From contig FTLJ01000219.1 of NCBI GenBank assembly GCA_900155495.1, forward strand, positions 1 through 64,000: DNA of 64,000 nucleotides, given 5' to 3'. The notes below the pieces were generated by a model that was not told the origin of the DNA, made no database searches, and saw nothing but the letters and a program-made list of their open reading frames with translations. This stretch comes from Porogramme epimiltina. Taxonomy: Eukaryota > Basidiomycota > Agaricomycetes > Polyporales > Polyporaceae. A program made the position numbers and the translations under genes. Of the stretch, positions 1 to 10,741 are shown in pieces; position 1 is the first letter of the stretch, and every line of letters starts with the position of its first letter.

Positions 1-2065
1 CTCTCCCCCTTTCTCGGGCTCCCCCAGTTCAGTCGTCGTCTCCGCACACGAGTTTCCCCGACAGCATATATTATTAGTACTCTACGTACAGGGTCCCCGA
101 CCCCACCCGCCCTGGCTCTGCCGCGGGTCCCGACTTTGTATGTACTAGTACATCGAAAGGCGGGATACAATACACCAACGAGATCAAAAAAAGACCTGCC
201 ACTCAGCGACCAACTTCGATTTCAGGGCCCCTCAAGCTCCCTCGCTCAGGATACAGTGACCTATCGTCATAGGAACTATAGGGTAAAACATCTGGTAAGT
301 ATTATCTACAATCCTCGGGTTCAAGTCCTCTCGTCAATGTCTTTCCCGACTGGTCGTATCTGAACGTCCAACCTGTTCCCTCGATGCGACTCATATAAAC
401 TTGCAATTAGAGCACCCGGCTGTTGACAATACGGCCGAGTCATGCTAGGCTGCAACGGTAGTGCTCGACGCCTTTGTTGAAACCACTTACCACAATAGCT
501 TTCTTTTATCGCCCTTACAAATAGTTGGCATATCTCGATAGTAGGGATTTGTATTGAAGTCAAGACCTCCAGGCCTGCCCTCTTATCGTATTAGATTATG
601 TCAACTGGGGTTCTTATATAACCTGATGTCAAGTGTAGTTTGCCCCCACTTGCCTTCCCGATACATGTCTCCTCTCGTCTAACCCATCGTGCTCTTCTCT
701 CGATGTCGGTAGGTTGCACACGGGGCAGAATGCGGAGTCTAGAGCAAGTCAGGTTCTTAGTATAACTTACCTGTAAACCTCACACTACCCCAGAGTCCGC
801 ACCACTAAGATTTGTCACTACGCGCCACAACGACTGTGCTAGGCCCTGGCACCGCAGACCGTAGACTACAGTTGGTGTATCCCCGGCGGTCCCAGACGGC
901 CATCAGAGGCCAAGCGTACTATCTTTCCCATCTGGTTGCCCACCGGGTTTATTCTGACTAATGGAACTACTCAGCACGGAGCGAACACGGTGTCGAAGTA
1001 AACATATAGCCGTCAAACCGCTATGAATTCGTATGCCGTTTGTCAACTTCCCGAAACCGCCGATAGGTGATAGGCCAAGTGGGTATATGACCGGCTCCGG
1101 GCATGCGGAGTGTGACTCCGCGAGTGAGATAGCGTCGATCCCATACTCACACAATGCCGTTCCTGTGCACCACCGATGGAACACAGCACTACGAATCTTT
1201 CTTCCCCGTATAGAAGCGGCGATCTGCTTACGACCCAGACTCAGCTGAGTTCCGCTGAATCCCGACGCGAAGGGGGGCTTGCTCTCGTAAGTGCAGTCCC
1301 AGGGTTGATGCCTCCAGTGATCTGTATTGAGCTCTCGCACAGTATTGCTTTCTACAGAACGGCCGTGAGTCACAGAAAGCTCGGGTCGAACGGCTCGCGG
1401 ACTTCTAGGTAATAAGGTATGTCAGCGAACGACGTGGATGACCAACCAGACATTGATAGATGCATTCGGCACAGTGTTCAGCTCGGGCAGCGCCCGAAGC
1501 CGTGGACGACCCATGCAGTGCATCTCTCGGTCGTGGCGAGCGGTCCACACGTTCGCTCTCAAGCGGCGCACTTCCCGCGCAGCCGGAGCGCTCGTGGACG
1601 TGTCTGTCCAAAAGCGTCGTGAGGAGGGTCAGAGTGGACACGTTCGCGGGATCAGCAGACAGATCGCTGGCCGGATTACGGGCCCCCATCGTCATAGCGA
1701 GGATGCATTCGTATTTGAAGCACTGGGCGGTCTAGAGCTATGGGGCATCCTTCCACTTTGACGCCAGAACCGGGAAATTGACGTGCATCCTGGGGGTGCA
1801 AGGCGTTTGGAGGGGGAGAGGATTGAGAGGCCAAGGAAAGCGCAGCGCCCGGATCTGCCGCTGCGAGCGGGTGAAAGGGGTCAAGTGATGATGCCGACAG
1901 GCGAGGTGGTGAAGCCAAAAGTGCGGCAGGAGCAAGAACGGTAAGCAGGAACGGAGGCGTTGCTTACTTAAGCTGACGCGGTGCGCCTGCAGCCCGAGTC
2001 GATGCGGTAATGTTCCATCCCTGGACCATTCCCCACCTAGTCTCGGCTTGCAGCCGCTCGTCCGT
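1..2065. other. gene-free 5' flank, nothing recognised
   Basis: No open frame here carries a motif I recognise or joins to a neighbour by plausible splice sites. The longest frames (about 150 codons on the minus strand near 903-1373) are of mixed composition and look like chance. The stretch may be old, decayed repeat sequence, but I see no terminal repeats or transposase motif. Its right end is the EGT1 promoter. Confidence 0.5.
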
Positions 2066-2073
2066 TATATATA
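2066..2073 (+). promoter_or_regulatory. probable TATA box of EGT1
   Basis: An eight-base alternating TA run lies 62-69 nt before the EGT1 start at 2135. A start site 25-35 nt downstream would fall at about 2095-2105. That would exclude the out-of-frame ATG at 2086 and make 2135 the first ATG of the message. The role is inferred from sequence and spacing only. Confidence 0.5.
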
Positions 2074-2134
2074 CGGACCTCAACCATGGCTGTCTTCACG
2101 CTCTCTGCATCCCGTCTGTGCGTTTCAACTGTAT

Positions 2135-5100
2135 ATGGCTTCCAACTCTACTCCCCGCGTCGAGATTCTCGACATGCGCTTGAGCTCCGGCCCTCAGACC
2201 GGCAGCTCCGTCCGCGATGACATCGTCGCCGGCCTTGCCAAGCCCGCAGGCCAGAAGTCCCTCCCCACCTTGCTGCTGTACGATGAAGTCGGCCTCAAGA
2301 TATACGACCAGATCACCACTGAAGCGTCCGAATACTATCTTTTTCCTGCGGAAGAGAAAATCCTCAAGAACAAGGCCGATGAGATCGTGAAGACGATGCA
2401 TTCTGCAAGCTCTCGTCAGGGTTCTGTTGAGGAAACTGTGGTTGAATTGGGCGCCGGGTAAGTCTGCTTCTTGCTCAACATAGTTAGTCACCACCGCACT
2501 CGGTCCGTGGGTCGTCATGCCCTTCGAAGAAGAATACATTCATCGACACGATTGTTCCTATAACCAATTCGTCAATGGCTAGTGCATCTATCTGCCTGAA
2601 CGCATCTTCTCATCCACGACCCTTCCGTAATCCATGAACGTAGCCTGCCATCACGTGGACTCTGGGCCTTTTCTATCTTATCAACGCCCAGTGCTTCGTT
2701 TCCTCCCTAACCTATAAAGACAACGCTTCTGACTGCCATTCCACAGTGCGCTCAGGAAAACCTCCTTGATTCTGCGTGCACTCTCTCGCCAAGTGCCCCA
2801 ACCGTCGATCACACCCCCCATCAGCTACTACGCTCTTGATCTCGAAAAACGCGAGCTCGAACGTACCCTCATGGAAGTCAATCACTCAAACATCGGCCCG
2901 GAACTGCAGGGCAAGGTGTCCACAAGTGGTTTGTGCGGAACCTATGACGACGGCCTGAAGTTTATCCAAGAAGGCGGCCTGGACTCTCGAGCGACTCTCA
3001 AGAGCATCGACACATCCGTCGCAGCGCACTACTCGGTTGAACGCGTCGTGCGCGATGCGTCTCCTAGCTCAGACACATCTTCGCACAATCGCACCGAGGT
3101 CACTGAGGCGACGCCGCCCTCTACGCCCGGCGGTCAACAGCCTCTCCATCTCCTCTTCCTTGGCTCGTCGCTCGGGAACTTTCCGCGCGGGGAAGACACG
3201 GCGTTTCTGAAGTCGCTCCCACTCCGCCCCGGCTTAGGGGATACCCTCCTCGTCGGCCTGGACCACGGCTGTGACGCGAAGCAGATCGAGGCCGCATACA
3301 ACGACTCCAAAGGCATCACGCGCAGCTTCATCATGAATGGCCTGACATGTGCGGGCCGGGCTCTGGGCAACGAGAAGCTCTTCGACCAGAACAAATGGGA
3401 GTATGTCGGGCGGTACAACGCGGAGCTCCGTAAGCCCCTTTTCTCTTCACCAGTGGTCGAGAACACGGCTAATGTACACGCTTGTATATTTAGGCCGTCA
3501 CGAGGCGTATTACAAGTCGACTTGCGACCAGACCGTCATCGACCCGGTCACGGAGGCTCACTTCCCATTCGTCAAGGACGAGCTGGTGCGCGTCGAGATC
3601 TCGAACAAGGTGAGGCTGTCAGTCATCGTGCTTTATATCACGGGTCTCATGGTCATACGAGTTTTCGGAGCGCGATGCATACACGCTTTTCACCGAGGCC
3701 AACCTCCGGCCCATCCACCGTTGGACAGACAGCTCGTCGCAGTATTCGCTCTGGCTTCTCGAGCGCCCACGGTTCGCATTCCCTCTACTCAAAACCCCCC
3801 AGACCCCCCAGAATGTTGCGCGTTCGCCGTTCTCCCTCCCGACAGTGGAGGAGTGGCAGAACATGTGGGACGCATGGGACTTCATTACGAGGGAGATGAT
3901 ACCTCCTTCTATGTTGTTCGAGAAGCCTATCGACTTGCGGCACATCTGTCTGTTCTACTGCGGTCACATTCCGGCGTTCCTGTCGATTCATTTGGCGAGG
4001 TTGTTGAACGAACCAGACACTGAACCCGTTGAGTTCAAGGTGTGTAGTCAGATTTGTCGTTAATCTGTCCATCTTCTAACGCGGTAACAATGCCAGTACA
4101 TCTTTGAGGTATGCCAGCACGAATCTTTACTTGATGCTCGTTTCTAACCATTTCATAGCGTGGTATCGACCCTATTGTGGACGATCCGACTCAATGCCAC
4201 GTGAGTGTAAACGGTCCCTCTTCTCACCGACCGGAGTACTAACGGCGAATGCACCCTTAAGCCACACTCAGAAGTCCCTCAACGCGATGAAGATTGGCCT
4301 TCCCTTGGCAGCATTATGGAATTCCAGTCAAGGGTGCGCGAGAGGGTTCTGAACCTGTATCGCGACATAGACAACGGCAAGATCACGCTCACGCGCAAGA
4401 TTGCGCGAGTGCTCTTCATGACCCACGAACACGAAGCGTTCCATGCTGAAGTACGTTGTGCCATGTGATCAAAGAGAACAGATGCTCAACGCATGTCGCT
4501 AGACTCTGCTCTACATGCTCCTTCAGCGCGCTGGCACCGGCACACTGCCTCCCTCAGGCTTCGTTCCGCCTCCCTGGGAAGTTCTCTCCGAGTCGTGGGA
4601 CGGCGCGCCCTTGCCCGAGACGGAGTCCGTCACGCTCGGCCCGGCGGACATCACGCTGGGGCACGACGACGACGAGGCGGACGACGACACGACGGACGTG
4701 CTCGGGCACGAGTTCGGATGGGACAACGAGCATCCGAAACGGACGGTGCACGTCGGCGAGTTCCGCATCGACTGGCGGCCGGTCACGAACGGGCAGTTCT
4801 ACGATTTCTGGATGAGCGGCGGCAAGGACGTCCTCCAGTTCCCGAAGAGTTGGGTGGAGATCGACGGGGTCATTTACGTGAGTGGCGTTGGCGCTGTGCA
4901 TGCGTCATTGCTCGGACCTGACATGCCGGTGACGTCTGTGTAGGTGCGCACGATGTATGGACCCGTTCCATTGAAGTTCGCGAAGCACTGGCCGCTCGCA
5001 TCGTCTTACGACAACCTGTCCAAGTACGCGAGCGTGAAGGGGGGGCGCATTCCGACGGAGCCGGAGCTGCGACTATTCCTGGACAAGTTCAAATGCGGCT

Positions 5101-5594
5101 ACGAGGGCGGAGAGAATATCGGATTCCGAAACTGGCATCCTGTCCCGTACGTGTCGAGCGTCGAGTTTGGTCCCGATTAGGGACCTTTGATCTGACGCTA
5201 AGACCTGCAGAGCGACCACCGGTGGTCCGAAGGATTCGGGCAAGGGCCACAACGGCGGCGTGTGGGAGTGGACGTCCACTGTGTTCGAACAACACGATGG
5301 ATTCGTCCAGTCGAAGCTTTACCCCGGGTCAGTCCGCTCGCTCTATCGTGCGATGTGCTGCTAACTCATGTTACGCTTCAGATACTCCACTGATTTCTAC
5401 GATACCCACCATCAGGTCGTGGTGAGTAGCGGTCCGTTTCATACGCTGCGTTTGAGGTGGCTGACATGCCGTGGTAGATCGGCGGGTCTTACGCGACCAT
5501 TCCTCGTCTTGCCGAGCGGCGCACCGTGCGCAACTACTACCAACACAACTACCCATACGCTTGGGTCGGCGCTCGGATTGCATATGATGTCTGA
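2135..5594 (+). CDS. EGT1: ergothioneine biosynthesis protein 1 (EgtD-EgtB fusion)
   Basis: Fungal Egt1 enzymes trimethylate histidine to hercynine with SAM, then join cysteine to it with oxygen and iron, giving hercynylcysteine sulfoxide, the precursor of the antioxidant ergothioneine. Twelve exons join cleanly: 2135-2457, 2747-3429, 3494-3609, 3662-4039, 4097-4108, 4159-4200, 4262-4450, 4503-4877, 4944-5146, 5211-5327, 5382-5421 and 5478-5594, giving 864 residues. The N-terminal third is the EgtD-type methyltransferase (SAM motif ELGAG, then FLGSSLGNF). A DinB-like middle carries the iron-binding HX3HXE motif (HEAFHAE, about residues 575-581). The C-terminal third is the formylglycine-generating-enzyme-like domain (RPVTNGQFYDFW, GNGGVWEWT-like block). 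Length and order match the family. Exon 5 is only 12 nt. The start was chosen by frame and by the TATA box. Confidence 0.93.
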
Positions 5595-6007
5595 AAATGC
5601 ACAACTTGGGAGAGCGTTTGATGTACGAGTACTTGTCGCGTGAAGCACCGCCTATCGTTGTACAGTATGTGTAGCACCAAAAGTTGTACGCGCACGATGT
5701 CCGTTTGGAAGGAATGTCATGTGTCATCACATCAATGTGGGCGTTTTGTGTTTTTGCTGACAGAGAAACGTTATGCCATGGGTAGATGTCAAACATCAGC
5801 AGTGATTTGAAAGCAACGTATTGCTCAAGGGACGTCGATAAGTCGCTAGGGTAATATTATGGTCCTACACATTACCGGAGATACAAGTACATCGAGGATG
5901 AACAAAGCCAATACTTCGTTTGCCAAGCATTTTGCGTAGAGTACAGTCTTACAACATCTTCAAATTCCTGATGACAAAAGAACTCGGTTGCGCTATTCCA
6001 ATCATCC
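5595..6007. other. convergent 3' ends
   Basis: About 410 bases between the stop of EGT1 (+) and the stop of the small minus-strand gene. This should hold both 3' untranslated regions. I see no gene in it. Confidence 0.6.
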
Positions 6008-6646
6008 TCAAACTCCAGAATACCACCCATGGGAGGGTGCGGGGGGAGGTGCACCCCATTGTGGTGTCACTGTCTCCGATCTTGAACTGAAGCGTGCACT
6101 CGCCTGCGCAGTGGAGGGCGCGGTATCTTCGTCTGCAGACGAAGGGGTAGCGAGACCCATCAAGCTTTGCATAATAGCGTCTACGTCGCTACTTGACGGG
6201 GGAGGATCTTCCATCGCGAGCTCTGCACCCCGCACGGCGGTCTGCTCGAATAGCTCATCCTCCTCGAGCTTCTTCACTGCCGCACGGAGGTTATTCATGA
6301 CATGTTCGACCATTTCTGATACGGGAAATAAGAAAATCACATCAGGTCTTAGCGTAAAGCAGAACGTACGTCGCTCTTCCGCTTGGGTGAACTTGTGGCG
6401 CGAGAGGGGACGGGACAGAATAAGCGGGTCCCTATTTGCCTCTTCCTCGTCTGCGCGGGGGTTGTTGAGCCCGATCGTCTCTTCGCATTTGCGAGCAAAG
6501 TCGCTGTCTGAGAGCTCGCTATCGACCATGGTTGTTTGGTCCGGGGCATAGTCGGTGCCGATCGTGCTTGAGGGCGAGGGCGCGCGCATGATCGTAGGCG
6601 CATACTGCAGGTCTGTGGGGTGGACGATGTATGGCTGTCGTGACAT
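6008..6646 (-). CDS. small conserved-looking protein, function unknown
   Basis: I do not recognise the family. The frame begins MSRQPYIVHPTDLQYAP at 6646 and ends at a TGA at 6008. A 54-nt intron (6316-6369, gtacgt...cag) is likely; removing it joins FTQAEER to QMVEHVMNNL and gives about 194 residues. The N-terminal half is polar and acidic with serine runs. The middle (RAAVKKLEEDELFEQTA) is strongly helical and could form a short coiled coil. The C-terminus is serine, proline and threonine rich. The gene is head-to-head with RNR1, and the 389-bp gap between the two starts contains four MluI cell-cycle boxes, so it may be expressed at G1/S. A small spindle or kinetochore subunit is possible but unproven. 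Because the intron is a multiple of three without a stop, an unspliced form would also be open. Confidence 0.6.
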   Translation of the reverse strand: MSRQPYIVHPTDLQYAPTIMRAPSPSSTIGTDYAPDQTTMVDSELSDSDFARKCEETIGLNNPRADEEEANRDPLILSRPLSRHKFTQAEERRTFCFTLRPDVIFLFPVSEMVEHVMNNLRAAVKKLEEDELFEQTAVRGAELAMEDPPPSSSDVDAIMQSLMGLATPSSADEDTAPSTAQASARFSSRSETVTPQWGAPPPAPSHGWYSGV

Positions 6647-6831
6647 CTTGAAAGTAAGAGTATAGCAGAGTGGTAGGAGGCGAGACAAGGGGACAGCGGG
6701 TAGGATGCGTGTGTGAGCTCTGCTAGGCGTGGTCGTGGGGGCTACAGTCCTTGTCGCGCTTTGACGCTCCTTGTCGATAGACGCGGCAATTACGCGAACA
6801 TTTTGGAGGTAAGGGGTTAGCTAATGACGCG

Positions 6832-6937
6832 ACGCGTCGAAACACAGCGACAAACAACGCGTCGGTTGAAAATGAGCGACGCGTCCCTTAGTCAGCGCAG
6901 ATGCACGCCCCTGTAATTATAAGAGCGCGCGACGCGT
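6832..6937. promoter_or_regulatory. cluster of MluI cell-cycle boxes (MCB)
   Basis: ACGCGT occurs at 6832, 6857, 6879 and 6932 in the gap between the minus-strand gene and RNR1. Further copies sit inside the first RNR1 exons and introns at 7142, 7194, 7215 and 7227. In yeasts ACGCGT is bound by MBF (Mbp1/Swi6, or Cdc10 with Res1/2) and drives G1/S genes, including ribonucleotide reductase. An AT-rich TATA-like stretch follows near 6914-6922. The binding role here is inferred from the motif and the target gene. Confidence 0.75.
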
Positions 6938-7035
6938 CGCGTTCGCTCTTCTCTGCATACCACCACCCTCCCCCCTCCTCTCCCTTCTCCTCATCCCCTT
7001 AGGCCATCTCATATACCATATTCTCGTCCTTAGAT

Positions 7036-10000
7036 ATGGCCTACGTCTTCAAACGAGGTGAGCAGTTGTTCCCGATGGCTTACTTGCACGCCGAAGCTGA
7101 CTGCAGTTGCCCTCTCTTCCAGACGGGTGAGTCGCGTCCCGACGCGTCATCGTCGTGCTTTACTAACCTCCATGCCTCCCCCAGACGCAAAGAACGCGTC
7201 CAGTTCGATAAGGTACGCGTACTAACACGCGTCTCGCCTCGTGCATCACTCATGGTCATCGTAGATCACCGCGCGGATAGCCAAGCTCTGCTACGGCTTG
7301 GACAAGGACCATGTCGATCCTATTGGGTGAGTAGGACGTTAATACCTAGCGAACCACGTCTCATTCTCTATAGCGTCGCGCAGAAAGTCATCGTCGGTGT
7401 CTACCCAGGGGTCACGACCGTCGAGCTTGATGTGAGTACCTTGCCAGTGGTCTTGGTGACAGCATTCCTTAGTCTCCTGGTCAGAACCTTGCTGCGGAAA
7501 CTGCGGCATACCTCACCACGAAGCACCCCGACTACGCTATCCTCGCCGCGCGTATCGCCGTGTCTAATCTGCACAAGGAGACGAAGAAGAACTTTTCCGC
7601 TGTAATCAACGACCTGTATCATTATGGTGCGTTCTTCATCTTGAGGTCTTATGTATGAGCCCATTCTTAGCGATATGTTTAGTCAACCCCAAGAACGGCA
7701 AACCCGCCGGCATGATATCCAAAGAGATTTATGAAATCGTTCAAAAGAACGCTCAGGTCCTAGATTCCGCCGTCATCTATGACCGTGACTTCAACTACAA
7801 CTTGCAAGTATTCTTTTGGCGTTTGGTGGGATGCATGCTAATCAGTATTGTTTAGCTTCGGCTTCAAGACAATGGAAAGGTCGTACCTCCTGAAGATCAA
7901 CGGTCGCGTAGCTGAGCGGCCACAACACTTGCTTATGCGAGTAGCTGTCGGTATCCATGGCGCAGATATTGAACGTGTCCTCGAGACGTACAACCTCATG
8001 TCTGAACGTTACTTCACGCACGCGTCGCCAACTCTCTTCAATGCCGGTACCCCCAATCCCCAGATGAGCTCGTGCTTCCTAGTCGCGATGAAGGACGACT
8101 CTATCGAAGGCATCTACTCTACGCTCAAGGATTGTGCCATGATCAGTAAGACTGCGGGTGGTATCGGTATCAACATTCACAACATCCGTGCGACTGGGTA
8201 AGTCGCGATATATTTCATCCTCTCAATCGAAGCTTATGTCTGCCTAGTTCTTACATCTCGGGTACCAACGGCTACTCGAACGGCATTGTTCCCATGCTTC
8301 GTGTATACGATTCCACTGCACGCTACGTCGACCAGGGTGGCAACAAGCGTCCAGGTGCTTTCGCCATCTACCTCGAGCCCTGGCACGCAGACATCTTCGA
8401 TTTCATCGACCTTCGTAAGAACCACGGCAAGGAGGAAGTGCGCGCCCGCGATCTCTTCTACGCGCTGTGGATTCCCGACCTCTTGTGAGTTTCGTCGGAG
8501 TCTGCGCATGTGTAAACTTTCTCATGGTCTTCACAGCATGAAGCGTGTCGAGTCTGGTGGCAAGTGGTCACTATTCTGCCCGAACGAAGCCCCCAACCTT
8601 CATGAGGTGTGGGGTGATGAGTTCGAGGCTCTGTACGAACAATACGAGCGTGAGGGCCGTGCGAGGAAGACCATCGAGGCTCAGAAGCTTTGGTATGCGA
8701 TCCTCGAGGCTCAGATCGAGACTGGAGGGCCTTTCATGCTCTACAAGGATGCTGCCAACAGTAAGTACCGGCTCAGCAAACGTTCCGACCCCGTTCTTAC
8801 CCCGTCATTGCAGAGAAGTCCAACCAGCAGAACTTGGGCACTATCAAGTCTTCCAACTTGTGCACTGAGATTATCGAATATTCCGCACCTGATGAGACCG
8901 CCGTCTGCAACCTTGCCTCGATCGCTCTCCCATCGTTCATTGAGGGCGGAAAGTATAACTTCCAGAAGCTCCACGACGTGACGAAGGTGGTTGCCTTCAA
9001 CCTGAACCGCATCATCGACGCCAACTACTATCCGATTCCCGAGGCACGCAAGTCCAACATGCGCCACCGCCCCATCGGCGTCGGCGTGCAGGGTCTTGCA
9101 GATGCATTCATGGCTCTCCGTTTGCCCTTCGACTCTGCCGAAGCACGCAGGCTCAACCTCCAGATCTTTGAGACCATCTACCACGCTGCGGTCGAGGCGA
9201 GTTGCGAGATGGCTCAGGCACAAGGCCCCTACGAGACGTACCAGGGTAGCCCAGCATCAACGGGCAAGCTCCAGTACGACCTCTGGGGCGTTACCCCTAC
9301 GGACCTTTGGGACTGGACCAGCCTCAAGGCAAAGGTGGCTGAGCATGGTCTGCGCAACTCGCTCTTGCTCGCACCTATGCCTACTGCCTCGACGAGCCAA
9401 ATCCTTGGGAACAATGAGTGCTTCGAGCCTTACACGAGGTGAGTAAGATGGCTTAGTCGCATTGCTTCCGTCACTGACAGCGTGTGCAGCAACATCTACA
9501 CCCGCCGTGTGCTTGCCGGCGAGTTCCAGGTCGTTTGCCCGTGGCTGCTCCGTGAGCTCGTCGAGCTCGGGTTGTGGAATGACGACATGAAGAACATGAT
9601 CATCGCCAACAATGGTTCCGTACAGACCATCGACATCATCCCCGACGACGTCAAGGCGATCTACAAGACCGTCTGGGAGATCTCGCAGAAGAAGGTCCTG
9701 GACCTCGCCGCGGACCGTGGCGCCTTCATCTGCCAGTCGCAGTCCCTGAACATTCACCTTCAGGCGCCGACGACGGGCCAGCTGACGAGCATGCACTTCT
9801 ACGGGTGGAAGAAGGGCCTGAAGACGGGCATGTACTATCTCCGCACCCGCCCCGCCGCGCAGGCGATCAAGTTCACCGTCGACAGCTCGTTCCTCAAGGA
9901 CGCGGCGAAGAAGGCGAAGGATGTGAAGGCCGTGAACGGCGTCGCCGCCGTCGCCACCGTGAACGGCGTTCCGCATTCGTCTACGCCGTCGCCCGCCACC

Positions 10001-10297
10001 CCCGCGCCCACGACGCCACGCCCCGCCACTCCGATCAAGGAGGAGCCGGTGACGCCGTCGCTGGCGACCCCGAAGAGCAACGGCTCGGCTCTTGGCCCTG
10101 AAGCCGCGGTGTCGACGGATGCTGGCCTGGCGAATGCTGCAGCGGCGCTGAGCCTTGACGAGCGCACGGCGAAGGCGGCGGCGGAGGACCCAGAGTTCGC
10201 GGCTGCACTGCAGCGGGCGCGTGAGAAGGAGCTCGAGCAGGCGAAGCTGATGTGCTCGATCGAGAACAAGGAGGCGTGCCTCATGTGCTCTGGCTGA
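7036..10297 (+). CDS. RNR1: ribonucleoside-diphosphate reductase large subunit
   Basis: The class Ia alpha chain reduces NDPs to dNDPs with the small radical subunit. Twelve exons join in frame: 7036-7057, 7123-7126, 7185-7212, 7265-7326, 7374-7431, 7485-7626, 7683-7803, 7856-8197, 8248-8484, 8537-8760, 8814-9438 and 9490-10297, giving 890 residues. The N-terminus is the ATP-cone ([18 protein letters not shown]). The redox and radical cysteines are visible in [19 protein letters not shown] and AVCNLAS, the radical-path tyrosines in [11 protein letters not shown], and the C-terminal shuttle pair in ACLMCSG. A Pro/Thr/Ala-rich linker of about 70 residues precedes the tail. Exon 2 has only 4 nt and is needed to restore the DGRK motif. 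The intron at 7804 begins with GC. Regulation is likely G1/S through the upstream ACGCGT cluster. Confidence 0.96.
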
Positions 10298-10741
10298 GCG
10301 TGTCGTTTGTAGTTTCTGCCTCTTCGCTCTCCCTCGGAAGTGGTGTGTATGTTGTGGTGGACTCGTCGCATGCAGCTATGTGTATCGTTGTGATCGTCAT
10401 CATCTTGTTCTGTCCTGTATCCCTCACTGTCTCGGTCTCCTTGTCTATGGCTCTCGACTCTGCATACTATCCGTTCCAGCTGTACCATTACAACTCGCCG
10501 CTCTAATAGAACCGGTTTCGCGCAACAGCCTGAAAGATGTGCGACTTGTTTCGGCCGCATTGACGCCCCGGAGGAGGCGGAGTGGACGCGTGGGAGGGAG
10601 TGTGTGGGGCAGGTAGCGCTGAGGGGTCAAGCGCTGGGTGGATGTTTGGGTGGCGAGCGACCGTTAGAGCGTGCACATTCGCACTCGCCGCACCTCACCT
10701 TGTCTCGCTCTTCTTCCGATCTGCTCGCCAGGGCACCGTCG
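10298..10741. other. RNR1 3' region and F-box gene promoter
   Basis: About 440 bases between two genes on the same strand. No gene or clear motif was seen. The F-box frame is open upstream to 10604, but the start at 10742 (MAAVVHSRSSPPPP) lies just before the F-box and is preferred. Confidence 0.5.

Noticed and set aside
280..345. tRNA-like GGTTCAAGTCC
   Set aside because: The T-stem does not pair and no acceptor or anticodon arms fit.
9257..9976. 239-codon antisense frame over RNR1
   Set aside because: Shadow of RNR1 codon use.
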